Shown here piece by piece: positions 25,701 to 34,054 of a stretch of DNA of 64,000 bases (the first letter of the stretch is position 1; each line of letters begins with the position of its first letter). The translations under genes and the position numbers were made by a program. The DNA comes from Verrucomicrobiota bacterium (lineage in GTDB: Bacteria; Verrucomicrobiota; Verrucomicrobiia; Limisphaerales; UBA1319), in the NCBI GenBank assembly GCA_022709905.1, contig JAKLHY010000037.1, forward strand, positions 1-64,000, given 5' to 3'. Below the pieces are notes generated by a model. It was not told where the DNA came from. It saw nothing but the letters and a program-made list of their open reading frames with translations, and did not search any database.

Positions 25701-27360
25701 CTGGATCGCGAAGGTTCGCCACGCCACACCCGGCGTTGGGCTGATTTCACCGCCTCCCCACCACGATATTTATTCCATCGAAGATCTGGCGGAATTGATC
25801 CATGACCTGAAGAACGCGAATCATCAGGCGCGGATCAGCGTGAAGCTGGTTTCGGAGGTCGGCGTGGGCACAGTGGCGGCGGGCGTGGCCAAAGCCCATG
25901 CTGACGTGGTCTTGATCAGCGGTTATGACGGCGGCACCGGCGCCTCTCCGCAGACCTCGATCAAGCACGCGGGCATTCCGTGGGAGCTGGGGCTGGCGGA
26001 AACGCATCAAACGCTGGTCCTCAATAACCTGAGGAGCCGCATCGTGGTGGAAACCGACGGCCAGTTGAAAACGGGCCGCGACGTGGTGATCGCCGCCCTG
26101 CTGGGCGCGGAGGAATTTGGATTTGCCACCGGTCCCTTGGTGGTGCTGGGATGCATCATGATGCGGGTCTGCCACAAGAACACGTGCCCGGTCGGCGTGG
26201 CCACGCAGGATCCCCGTCTGCGTCGGAACTTCACCGGCAATCCGGATCATGTGATCAACTTCATGCGGTTTATTGCCCAGGAAGTTCGGGAGCTGATGGC
26301 GCAACTCGGCTTTCGCGCCTTTGATGAAATGGTAGGCCGGACGGATCGACTGGAAGTCCGACGGGCGGTGGACCATTGGAAAGCGCGGGGCCTGGACTTC
26401 TCCCGGATTCTCTATCAGCCGGAGGCGGGGCCTGAGGTGGGCCGTTATTGCCAGGTGCCGCAGGACCATGGTCTGCAGGAGGCTTACGATTATCAGGTGT
26501 TGCTGAAGATCTGCCAGCCCGCGCTGGAACGTCAACAGAAGGTCAAAGCCACCCTGCCCATTCGAAATTCCCAGCGCGTGGTGGGCACGATGCTGGGCAG
26601 TGAAGTCACCCGCCGTTACGGAGCCGTGGGCCTGCCGGACGATACCATTCATCTCCGATTCAAGGGCTCGGCCGGTCAGAGCTTCGGCGCGTTCATGCCA
26701 AGGGGACTCACGTTCGAATTGGAGGGCGACGCCAACGATTACGTCGGCAAGGGTTTGTCCGGCGGACGAGTCATTGTGTATCCGCCGGCCGGATCCACCT
26801 TCGTCGCCGAGGAAAACATCATCATTGGAAATGTGGCGTTTTACGGCGCCACGCAGGGAGAGGCCTATGTCCGAGGCATGGCGGGCGAAAGATTTTGCGT
26901 GCGCAACAGCGGGCTGGAGGCCGTGGTGGAATCGGTGGGCGATCATGGCTGCGAATATATGACGGGCGGCCGCGTGGTGGTCCTGGGAAAGACCGGACGC
27001 AATTTTGCGGCCGGCATGTCCGGGGGAATCGCTTACGTGATCGATGACACCGGAGATTTCGCCCGGCGCTGCAATCCGGACATGGTGCGATTGGAGAAAC
27101 TGGAGGATCCCGAGGAAACCGCCACCGTCCGGCAGATGATCGAGCGTCACGCCATCTATACGCGCAGCCAGCGAGCCGCCACCATCCTGGGAGAGTGGAC
27201 CCGATATTTGCCTCGCTTCGTCCGGGTGGTTCCCAAGGATTATCACCGTGTTTTGCTGGCACTGAAACGCGTTAAGGATGCCGGGCTAAGCGGCGAGGAG
27301 GCGGTCATGGCCGCCTTTGAAGAAAATGCTCGCGACGCCGCCCGCGTGGGTGGCAGCTAA
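22726..27360 (+). CDS. gltB: Glutamate synthase large (alpha) subunit
   Basis: 1544 residues, normal for bacterial NADPH-GOGAT alpha. It hydrolyses glutamine and transfers the ammonia to 2-oxoglutarate. The class II amidotransferase domain begins with Cys34 (ESCGVGF), so a 33-residue propeptide should be removed. The central domain and FMN-binding synthase domain follow (GGKSNTGEGGEDPARY; SGYDGGTGASPQTS). The 3Fe-4S cluster cysteines lie in CIMMRVCHKNTCPVG. The C-terminal GXGXG helix domain begins near VGTMLGSEVTRRYG. gltD starts 35 nt later, so they are one operon. Confidence 0.96.
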   Translation: MSSEDKSQRNRETRRTGLPEKQGLYDPQFEHESCGVGFVVNIKGRKSHALVRQALTILLNLRHRGACGCEPNTGDGAGILLQMPDTFLRQCCGDAGITLPAPGGYGVGNVFLPHDAAERRKCQRWFEEIIQSEGQRLLGWRLVPTNNTHLGQTARAGEPWIQQVFIGCDSRITDPMAFERKLYVIRKRAENVIRYISGKGKREFYIGSLSHRTLVYKGMLAAEQLEDYYPDLLDPSMETALALVHSRFSTNTFPSWERAHPYRYMAHNGEINTLRGNINWMHARQAMFASELFREDLGKVLPVICADGSDSGMFDNCLELLVLSGRSLPHAVMMMIPEPWANHESMSDEKKAFYEYHSCLMEPWDGPASIAFTDGIRIGAVLDRNGLRPSRYYVTKDDLVIMASEVGVLDVPPDRVLAKDRLQPGRMFLVDTEQGRIVDDEEIKREIATAHPYQTWLNQNVVRLEDLPEAPELARPDHETVLRRQQAFGYSFEELRMLLAPMARDGVEALGSMGNDTPLAVLSDKPQLLYNYFKQLFAQVTNPPIDAIREEIVTSTVTTIGSERNLLHPDPESAHLIKLKTPILSNEELAQLKQVNHRGFKAATLPMLFPIAKGGEGMEMALDQLFVAADQAIENGHNLLILSDRGIDAKLGPIPALLAVAGLHHHLIRQGTRTRVGLVVESGEPREVHHYALLIGYGAGAINPYLAFETLDDLIRQGLLVNIDHKMAIKNYVKAVVKGVVKVISKMGISTIQSYRGAQIFEAVGLNHEVINQFFTWTPSRLEGIGLDVICEEVRLRHARAFSDRTTGDGVLDPGGNYQWRSDGEYHLFNPETIHRLQQACRTNNFELFREYSALVNNQSKKLATLRGLLNFKFAPHVIPLEDVESVDSIVKRFKTGAMSYGSISQEAHEALAVAMNRLGGKSNTGEGGEDPARYEVDSEGDSRNSAIKQVASARFGVTSLYLVNAKELQIKIAQGAKPGEGGQLPGHKVYPWIAKVRHATPGVGLISPPPHHDIYSIEDLAELIHDLKNANHQARISVKLVSEVGVGTVAAGVAKAHADVVLISGYDGGTGASPQTSIKHAGIPWELGLAETHQTLVLNNLRSRIVVETDGQLKTGRDVVIAALLGAEEFGFATGPLVVLGCIMMRVCHKNTCPVGVATQDPRLRRNFTGNPDHVINFMRFIAQEVRELMAQLGFRAFDEMVGRTDRLEVRRAVDHWKARGLDFSRILYQPEAGPEVGRYCQVPQDHGLQEAYDYQVLLKICQPALERQQKVKATLPIRNSQRVVGTMLGSEVTRRYGAVGLPDDTIHLRFKGSAGQSFGAFMPRGLTFELEGDANDYVGKGLSGGRVIVYPPAGSTFVAEENIIIGNVAFYGATQGEAYVRGMAGERFCVRNSGLEAVVESVGDHGCEYMTGGRVVVLGKTGRNFAAGMSGGIAYVIDDTGDFARRCNPDMVRLEKLEDPEETATVRQMIERHAIYTRSQRAATILGEWTRYLPRFVRVVPKDYHRVLLALKRVKDAGLSGEEAVMAAFEENARDAARVGGS

Positions 27361-27395
27361 GCCCTCGATGACCACGTTTTGACAAAGGATTTCAA

Positions 27396-28880
27396 ATGGG
27401 AAAACCGACTGGCTTTTTAGAGTTTGTTCGAGAATTGCCCGCGGAATCCGATCCCCGGGACCGGATTCGGCATTGGGACGAATTTCACCTGCCTTTTGAC
27501 GAGGGGAAATTGAAGGCCCAGGGGGCGCGCTGCATGGATTGCGGAACTCCCTTTTGTCATACCGGCCATCTCCTGGCCGGCATGGCGTCCGGGTGTCCGA
27601 TTAACAATCTGATTCCGGAATGGAACGACCTGGTTTATCGCGGCCTTTGGCAGGAGGCCCTGGCGCGCCTTCATAAAACCAACAATTTCCCCGAGTTCAC
27701 CGGCCGGGTTTGTCCGGCGCCCTGCGAAGGATCGTGCGTGCTGGGAATCATCGACCCGCCCGTGACGATTAAGAATATCGAGTGCTCGATCATCGATCGG
27801 GCTTTCGATCAGGGCTGGGTCCAACCCCATCCTCCCGTGAATCGCACAGACCGGCGGGTGGCGGTGATCGGTTCCGGGCCGGCTGGCCTCTCCTGCGCCG
27901 CGCAACTCAACAAGGCCGGGCACTGGGTCACGGTGTTTGAGCGGGCCGATCGGATCGGCGGGTTGTTGATGTATGGGATTCCAAACATGAAGCTGGATAA
28001 GCGGGTCGTTCAACGGCGCGTGGATCTGCTGGCCAAAGAGGGCATTACGTTCGTAACGCGCGCCCACGTCGGGGTCGATCTCGCCGTGGAACGTCTCCAA
28101 CAGGAGTTTGACGCCATCGTCCTGTGCGGCGGGGCCACGAAACCGCGGAATCTGCCCATCGAGGGCCGCGAGCTGCAGGGGGTTCACTACGCCATGGAAT
28201 TCCTGACGGCCAACACCCGCAACCTTCTGGATGGCACGCATGCCGATGGCCACCCCATTTCCGCCCAGGAGAAGGATGTGGTCGTCATCGGAGGGGGCGA
28301 CACCGGCACGGATTGCGTGGGCACGTCCATGCGGCACGGTTGCCGCAGTATCGCGCAATTGGAGATCCTGCCCAAGCCGCCGGAGCAGCGCCTGGCCAAC
28401 AATCCCTGGCCGCAGTGGCCCAAGGTCTACCGCCTGGATTACGGACAGGAGGAGGCCGCCGCTCGGTTCGGCCAGGATCCGCGCCTGTATTGTATCACGG
28501 CCAAACGTTTTGAAAACGATGGCCAGGGTTGCGTCAAGGCCGTCCATACGATCAATATTGAATGGATCAAGGATCCGAAAGGCCGTATGGTTCCCCGGGA
28601 AATCGCCGGGACCGAGAAGGTGATCCCCGCCCAGTTGGTCTTGCTGGCCATGGGATTCCTTGGGCCTGAGGATGCATTGCTGAACCAGTTGGGAGTGGGC
28701 CGGGACGACCGATCCAATGTCCGAGCCGAATATGGCCTGTTTGCCACGAATCGACCCGGAGTATTTGCTGCGGGCGACATGCGACGGGGTCAAAGCCTCG
28801 TTGTCTGGGCCATCCACGAAGGCCGAGCTGCCGCGCGCGAGTGCGACCGATTCCTGATGGGTCGCACCGTCCTCCCATAG
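27396..28880 (+). CDS. gltD: Glutamate synthase small (beta) subunit
   Basis: 494 residues. It passes electrons from NADPH through FAD and 4Fe-4S clusters to GltB. Cysteine motifs CMDCGTPFC, GCPINNLIPEWN and CPAPCEGSCVLG are in the first 115 residues. VIGSGPAGLSCAAQL binds FAD and VVIGGGDTGTDC binds NADPH. It starts at ATG 27396 with AAAGGA upstream and lies 35 nt after gltB. Confidence 0.95.
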   Translation: MGKPTGFLEFVRELPAESDPRDRIRHWDEFHLPFDEGKLKAQGARCMDCGTPFCHTGHLLAGMASGCPINNLIPEWNDLVYRGLWQEALARLHKTNNFPEFTGRVCPAPCEGSCVLGIIDPPVTIKNIECSIIDRAFDQGWVQPHPPVNRTDRRVAVIGSGPAGLSCAAQLNKAGHWVTVFERADRIGGLLMYGIPNMKLDKRVVQRRVDLLAKEGITFVTRAHVGVDLAVERLQQEFDAIVLCGGATKPRNLPIEGRELQGVHYAMEFLTANTRNLLDGTHADGHPISAQEKDVVVIGGGDTGTDCVGTSMRHGCRSIAQLEILPKPPEQRLANNPWPQWPKVYRLDYGQEEAAARFGQDPRLYCITAKRFENDGQGCVKAVHTINIEWIKDPKGRMVPREIAGTEKVIPAQLVLLAMGFLGPEDALLNQLGVGRDDRSNVRAEYGLFATNRPGVFAAGDMRRGQSLVVWAIHEGRAAARECDRFLMGRTVLP

Positions 28881-28919
28881 AAGGGTTCGCCTTGTGGGCG
28901 AGAAAGGCCAAAATACCGA

Positions 28920-28948
28920 TTGGCCGCCGGGGAGAACCCGACTATACT
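28920..28948 (+). promoter_or_regulatory. Sigma-70-like promoter of the Gfo/Idh gene
   Basis: TTGGCC at 28920-28925 and TATACT at 28943-28948 are separated by exactly 17 bp. The ATG at 28965 lies 17 nt after the -10 box, so the leader would be only about 10 nt, and no Shine-Dalgarno sequence is visible. Translation may be nearly leaderless. Confidence 0.5.
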
Positions 28949-28964
28949 CGGGGCATAACCTGTT

Positions 28965-30212
28965 ATGTCAACCCGACTTTCTCGACGATCATTCCTGGGC
29001 GCCACGGCTTCCGCAGTGGCTGCAACTCCCTCTCTGATCCACCGCACTCATGGCGCCGAGGCCATCCCCGGTTTTGATCAAACGAAAACGACCCCCGACC
29101 GGACAAAGGCCTGGCAGCCGTTCAGCGATCGCAGAATCAGAATGGGACTGGTCGGCTACGGCTTGTGCAAGTTCTCGGCGGCCTTTGAATTCCAAAACCA
29201 TCCCAACGTCGAGGTCGTTGCGGTGAGCGACCTGTTTCCCGACCGCTGCGCAGCCCTGGCCAAACACGTCGGTTGCGGCAAGACCTATCCTTCCCTCGAG
29301 GAGATGGTGAAAGACGACAAGATCGAGGCCATTTTCGTCGCCACGGACGCCCCATCACACGCCCGGCATTGTATCGAGGTGCTTAACCACGGCAAACACG
29401 TCTGCACCGCCGTTCCCGCCTTCCGGGGCGATATTGAGGACGCGGAGAAACTGCTGGCTTGCGTCAAGAAGAACTCGGGACTGGTCTATGCCATGTTCGA
29501 GACGTCGGTCTTTCACGATGACCTCTACGCCATGGAAAAGCTTTATGCGGCGGACGTCTTTGGCCGTATTGTCTATTCCGAAGGGGAATACTGTCATCCT
29601 CATTCATTGGGCACCCCACCCCTCGCCTCCTATAAAGACTGGCGCAAGCACGGCTGTCCCATGTGGTATCCTACCCACGCGACCGCTTACTATGTCGGAG
29701 TCACCCACGGAAGTTTCCTCCAAGTAAGCTGCCACGGAACGGCGCTGTTTGACAAAAGCAAGCGGCAGCCAAACAACATCGGAAATGTCTTTAACTCCGA
29801 GGTTGGCTTGTTCCGAACCAGCGAGGGCGGTCTTTCGCGCATCATGATCTGCGGTTCTCAAGGAGAGTATCTGGAATCCGGCCGAATCCGGGGAGAGTAC
29901 GCGGGCTATGACTGGCACAACGGGCGGGCGGGCGGTTTTGAGGGGGATGCCGAAGGCAATCATCGGCTCGAAAAGGCCCTTGGACAAGGCCTCCAAACAA
30001 AGAAATACGCTCTCCCTCCAGGTGTGGCCGCAGGCGGGCATGGCGGATCCCATGGTTACCTCGCAGACGATTTTGTTGATTCAATTCTCCGAAAACGCAA
30101 ACCGGCGGTCGATGTGGTTGACGCATTGAACATGACCGTTCCCGGCTATTACGCCCACCTCTCGGCCCTGAAAGACGGAGAAACCATCAAGATCCCCCAG
30201 TATGCGCTGTAG
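28965..30212 (+). CDS. Tat-exported Gfo/Idh/MocA-family protein lacking the EKP motif
   Basis: 415 residues. The N-terminus LSRRSFLGATASAVAATPSL is a twin-arginine signal, implying export in folded form with bound cofactor. A Rossmann segment follows (MGLVGYGLCKFSAAF at about 61-75; VVAVSDLFPDRC at about 86-97). Where family members have the catalytic EKP after GKHV, this protein reads GKHVCTAVPAF, so the conserved lysine is absent. C-terminal features (GGHGGSHGYLADDFVDSI) are usual for the verrucomicrobial and planctomycete members. Normal members are NAD(P)-dependent sugar oxidoreductases or glycosidases; loss of EKP makes a different or non-catalytic role likely. Confidence 0.82.
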   Translation: MSTRLSRRSFLGATASAVAATPSLIHRTHGAEAIPGFDQTKTTPDRTKAWQPFSDRRIRMGLVGYGLCKFSAAFEFQNHPNVEVVAVSDLFPDRCAALAKHVGCGKTYPSLEEMVKDDKIEAIFVATDAPSHARHCIEVLNHGKHVCTAVPAFRGDIEDAEKLLACVKKNSGLVYAMFETSVFHDDLYAMEKLYAADVFGRIVYSEGEYCHPHSLGTPPLASYKDWRKHGCPMWYPTHATAYYVGVTHGSFLQVSCHGTALFDKSKRQPNNIGNVFNSEVGLFRTSEGGLSRIMICGSQGEYLESGRIRGEYAGYDWHNGRAGGFEGDAEGNHRLEKALGQGLQTKKYALPPGVAAGGHGGSHGYLADDFVDSILRKRKPAVDVVDALNMTVPGYYAHLSALKDGETIKIPQYAL

Positions 30213-30357
30213 CCCAGCTGAGTCCCAGCCTCGCTGAACGTCCTTCGGCTTTCATCCACACACCGATCGCAGGATCGCACCGGAGCACCCACCGGTCAAA
30301 TCGGAGTCAGTTACCTCCAGACAGGCCCGGCGTGCCGGTTATGGACGGCGTCCAGGC

Positions 30358-31060
30358 TCAGGAATCCTGATCTCGAGGAAATTGACTGGCCTGAATTGGC
30401 TCAAAAACCAGGCGTAAGTCGGTGCCTGGATAGGTAGTTTCGGTGGCGGTGAGTTCAGCGCACAAGTGATCCAGGACATGGTCATGGGCGGCTGTGGTCA
30501 GTTGATGCAAACGCACGGTGAGGGTCTTCTGGTCCGGATTGGGACAAAGGTCGACCGTGCTGGTGAAGACCTGTCGTACCAAGGACCGCGCATCGTCATG
30601 GCGCTGGAGTTTCTCGCGTGCGATCTGCACCAGCATCGTCTCGGCCCGATAAGCAATCAGCTTGATGGTATCCACGAAATGTTTCTTGGCGGTGCGCAAT
30701 TGCGTAAAGCGCTCGGTTTCGGGGAGATCTTTGTGCTCGGCCTGGAGCTGATCCAGTGTTACTTGGCGCTGCGGGCTTGAAAAACGCGGCCCCGCCCCGC
30801 TCCCGATACTCACGACAGCATCGTTTGACCGTCGTCAGCGGCCCCCCAAAGGCTTTGACGATTTGGCTTTGGGTTGCCGTGCCATTGAGGATCAGCTGCG
30901 TCGTAAAAAAACGAAAGCTGGCCAGATCGTCCACCGGGTGCGTAAACACGGGCAAATGCCCGTTGAGGTAAACGACTTGTTGGTCTCGCCGTTCATATCC
31001 CAGCTCGGCAGTGATCGCCGTCGTGCCGACAGGAAATACCGGTAACTGAACTTGGGGCAT
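30358..31060 (-). pseudogene. Transposase remnant: N- and C-terminal parts kept, catalytic core deleted
   Basis: The minus strand begins at ATG 31060 with about 99 codons of a helix-turn-helix N-terminus (MPQVQLPVFP; IVKAFGGPLTTVKRCCREYR). Near 30760-30790 the coding signal moves to another frame, which continues to TGA 30358 as a basic helical C-terminus (KHFVDTIKLIAYRAETML; LTVRLHQLTTAAHDHVLDHL). From memory these are the two ends of one family of putative DDE transposases of roughly 500 residues, so some 250 central residues with the catalytic acids are missing. I saw no terminal inverted repeats. This is a dead insertion. Confidence 0.6.
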
Positions 31061-31318
31061 GCCCCAATCCTTCCCCCCCCTCCCGGACCAACGGCAAGTC
31101 CAAAACCTGCTCGCCAAACTCCTGGTCAACACGCGTTTTTGGGGTCACTCATTTTCCACGGCCATCCTTGCCTCTCGATACGAGATCAGGATCTCTGAGC
31201 CTCGAATCGGCTGCGACCAGCTTGTGCTTTTGAGACCGAGCTCAGCGTCAGCTGAACACCGCCCTCCGCGCGCCTCAGGATTGAACCCGTTTGCAGCTCA
31301 CTCGGCCAGTGAAGCACC
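31061..31318. other. Non-coding stretch beside the transposase remnant
   Basis: About 260 bp with runs of C and no convincing reading frame. It probably includes decayed insertion-sequence DNA and the 3' flank of the secreted PA14-type gene. I found no terminator or repeat in it. Confidence 0.4.
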
Positions 31319-33709
31319 TTACGGCAAGGTCAGGCGATAGAATTTGGCGTTGTCCGTCACGCCAGAGACGGTCGCCCGGACTCCGTTTCCTGTGGTCTTT
31401 TCAAACACCGCTCCGGCGACGGTATTCCAGGTCCGCAAGTCCACGCTATCGAGGAGTTGGTGCTGGCCGCTGGGATTGGGGGATTGAAACTCGATCGATA
31501 CCAGGCCGCCGCTCTTGGTGATTTGCTGAATCTCGAATTTGGCTGGAGCCGCCAGAATTTGCAGTCCTCCCGATTCGCCGATCAGTTTCCACTGGTCGGT
31601 CTCGGCGTCTTCGACAAAGGCGCCTTCCGCAGCATAAACCTCGATGTAAGACGCGGCAACGCGCTGAAAGGCAACAAGCTCGATTTCGTAATTGCCGGCG
31701 GCCAACCCCTTGAGAATGCCCCGGGCGTTGCTGTCGGTTGTCTCTGTCAGGCAGCCCATAAATTCCGGGAAATTGTCGTCCCGCACGCCGTTGCCGCTGA
31801 CGCTGTCGAACGGATGCCCAATGACTCGCAAGGCAAAACCATCGTCGCTATGCACGCCGATCGTCCAATCGCCATTCCGGGGAAATGCAATATTCGCGCG
31901 GGCGACGATGACAAAATCGCCCACGCTCAATCCCTGAGATTCGGCCGGCAACGGCTGGTCATCGGGGAACAATCCGCCGCCGCCGGGATTCGAGGACAAA
32001 CCGAAATTAATGAGCGGCACCCGGGTGTCGTAAACCTGACCTGCAAAACCAGCCTGGTTCGCCTTCAAGGCGACCTCTACCGCCGATACCACGGCGTCCA
32101 CGCGGCCCGCGCCCCAAATCTCACGAAATCCCCAATTCCCCGCTGTGCTGCCGGGCCCGCCCAAACCGGAAAGGGGAAACATCGGCGCCGGCAGGTTGAA
32201 GGAAAGTTCGCTCACCAGGTTGGCGCCCGCCTTATCCTTGGCTTCAACCAAAGCCAGATGGGTGGACCCGGGGGCAAAAGAAGTTGCCGGAGTATGGCTG
32301 ATCGTGGTGATCGAACCTGATTTGGAAACGGTGGCCGGCACGGGCGCGCCATCCAGCGAGAGTTTGACCGTGGTCTGATCGACGACGCTGGCGCCAACGT
32401 CCTCCATCACCACCACTAACTCGGTAAACGTGACGCTCCGGATGGATGCCTGCGCAAGATCGGGTTTGTCGGAGACGCTTACGTCGAAGCGATCGGCCGT
32501 AACCACGCCGTCGCCGAAAGTGCGCACTTTGAGAACATGCTCGCGGTTGGCCAGGATAGGGCTGCCCCAGACAAAGACCTGCTCGGCGCGCTGGGTGGCC
32601 TTGTAGGTCACCTTGGACTCGGGACCGCCGTCAATGCTGGCCATGCCGCTGCCATGGTGACTGGCCACCGTGGCAAACAGATCGATCTTCACGCCTTTAA
32701 ACCGGACCTCGAAAAAGTCGGTCTTGTTATTGCCGAGGCTGTAATGATCGTTGTGGTTATAACGCGGATCACTCTCAACGCCCTGGGCGAGGTTCCAGGA
32801 TCCGCTGTAACTGATCTGGTTGAGCTCCGTCCCTTCGTCGGCGGTATCATCAATCTTGAGGATCCGGTCAGCCACCAGTTCCCGCACGTTCACGTTCACG
32901 GTCACCCAGGCGGTCTTGCCAGTCTTGTCCGTGGCGACCACACGCAGCGCGTGGTTGCCCGCCGCCGGCTGTTTGACGACCACGGTGAAGGTCGTCGTGG
33001 TCTTGTTCGTCACCAAGCTATCGCCGTCAAACAATTCCACTTTCTGCAGATCGGCGTCCTTGTCCGTCACCCTGGCATCCACAGTGATATCGGATCCCAG
33101 CTTGATCTCATCCCCTTCCCTCGGGCTGTTGACCACAACGGTGGGCACGTTGCCGGCGATCTCGCCGCTTTCAAACCGCACCTCGGCCAAGCCCACGGTG
33201 TAGCCTTGTCCCCAATTCGAAAGTCCCTTGAGTTTCACCAGGCGCACATTGGTGCCCGCAACATCAAAGGCCTGGGCCGTGTCTCCTCCTTCCTTCAGAG
33301 ACAGGACCGCGATCGTGTTAAAACTGGCCGTTGCCATGTCGGTATCTGCCGAGACTTGAACCTCCACGTCCTTCATGCCCACGTCCGTAGCATCCGCCGC
33401 GTTGTAGTTCCAGATGTAGACTCGGGTGAGACTCACGGTTTTGCCCAGATCGCAGATGGCCGATTCCCGGATGGATCCGATGCCGGACCACATTTCCGAG
33501 GCGGTGCGATTATGAATGGACTGGGGCGATCCAAGCCCGGGCTCGTCGAAGCCTTGTCCGTTGATCAGGGCATCCTGGGTTTCGGTGCCGTTGGAGACCT
33601 GCACAGCGACCGGTTGGATAAACTCGGCCCGCAGCGGCAGACTTGCTAGCACGGTCATCAGGCCAAGCATGGCGAAGCATTTGCGGAGTGAATAAGCAGT
33701 TTGTTTCAT
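31319..33709 (-). CDS. Large secreted protein with discoidin-like, Ig-like and PA14-like domains
   Basis: 796 residues from ATG 33709, where MKQTAYSLRKCF begins a clear Sec signal peptide; an ATG at 33892 would precede it by 61 implausible residues. Residues 35-190 look like an F5/8 (discoidin) carbohydrate-binding sandwich (VYIWNYNAADATDVGMKDVEV). Residues 195-300 form an Ig-like domain (VVVNSPREGDEIKLGSDITV). Near 580-690 PRNGDWTIGVHSDDGFALRV is PA14-like. The C-terminus ends in a short module closing with KFYRLTLP. No catalytic motif is seen; surface glycan binding is inferred. It runs divergently from ruvB. Confidence 0.75.
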   Translation of the reverse strand: MKQTAYSLRKCFAMLGLMTVLASLPLRAEFIQPVAVQVSNGTETQDALINGQGFDEPGLGSPQSIHNRTASEMWSGIGSIRESAICDLGKTVSLTRVYIWNYNAADATDVGMKDVEVQVSADTDMATASFNTIAVLSLKEGGDTAQAFDVAGTNVRLVKLKGLSNWGQGYTVGLAEVRFESGEIAGNVPTVVVNSPREGDEIKLGSDITVDARVTDKDADLQKVELFDGDSLVTNKTTTTFTVVVKQPAAGNHALRVVATDKTGKTAWVTVNVNVRELVADRILKIDDTADEGTELNQISYSGSWNLAQGVESDPRYNHNDHYSLGNNKTDFFEVRFKGVKIDLFATVASHHGSGMASIDGGPESKVTYKATQRAEQVFVWGSPILANREHVLKVRTFGDGVVTADRFDVSVSDKPDLAQASIRSVTFTELVVVMEDVGASVVDQTTVKLSLDGAPVPATVSKSGSITTISHTPATSFAPGSTHLALVEAKDKAGANLVSELSFNLPAPMFPLSGLGGPGSTAGNWGFREIWGAGRVDAVVSAVEVALKANQAGFAGQVYDTRVPLINFGLSSNPGGGGLFPDDQPLPAESQGLSVGDFVIVARANIAFPRNGDWTIGVHSDDGFALRVIGHPFDSVSGNGVRDDNFPEFMGCLTETTDSNARGILKGLAAGNYEIELVAFQRVAASYIEVYAAEGAFVEDAETDQWKLIGESGGLQILAAPAKFEIQQITKSGGLVSIEFQSPNPSGQHQLLDSVDLRTWNTVAGAVFEKTTGNGVRATVSGVTDNAKFYRLTLP

Positions 33710-33821
33710 AGGCGCATGGAGTTGGGCTTTAGACTTTCTGGGGATTACGGATCTTCTACCAAACAAACACGATCCAAGCAAGAGCCGAAAATCGGCCCTG
33801 AACCGCAAATGAAACGACTTC

Positions 33822-33850
33822 ACCGCGAATGGACGCCAATCCACGCGAAT
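33822..33850 (+). repeat. CGCGAAT repeat, left arm
   Basis: Three units spaced 10 bp apart (CCGCGAAT, ACGCCAAT, ACGCGAAT). The reverse complement of 33939-33967 matches this stretch at about three quarters of positions, so the two form an inverted pair. Confidence 0.6.
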
Positions 33851-33938
33851 CATGGCGGGCCGAATACGAAGATCCTGCAGTGTTGGGAACATCGATGGGT
33901 TGTCGGGGATTCAGCCCCATCGGATGCCTCTGCTTCTA

Positions 33939-33972
33939 TTCGCGTCTATTCGTGTTTATTCGCGGTTCGATT
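33939..33972 (-). repeat. CGCGAAT repeat, right arm
   Basis: Inverted partner of 33822-33850: ATTCGCG, ATTCGTG and ATTCGCGG units at 10-bp spacing. Its last part, ATTCGCGGTTCGATTT, occurs again near 42630, so it belongs to a dispersed family. Confidence 0.6.
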
Positions 33973-34054
33973 TTTTTGGAGCATCTTCTGTGCGGTTCTG
34001 GGGGCCGCCTTTAGGCTTGTCGATCGAAGCAGCTTCAATCATTCTGCGATCGCC

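Larger units (their letters stand above)
33710..34054. other. Intergenic region upstream of ruvB with an inverted CGCGAAT-type repeat
   Basis: 345 bp between divergent genes. It carries two diverged 29-bp arms in opposite orientation, listed separately, about 90 bp apart, able to form a long hairpin or cruciform. In the ruvB frame the sequence is open further upstream, but it encodes repeat-derived residues and is not part of the enzyme. Confidence 0.6.
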
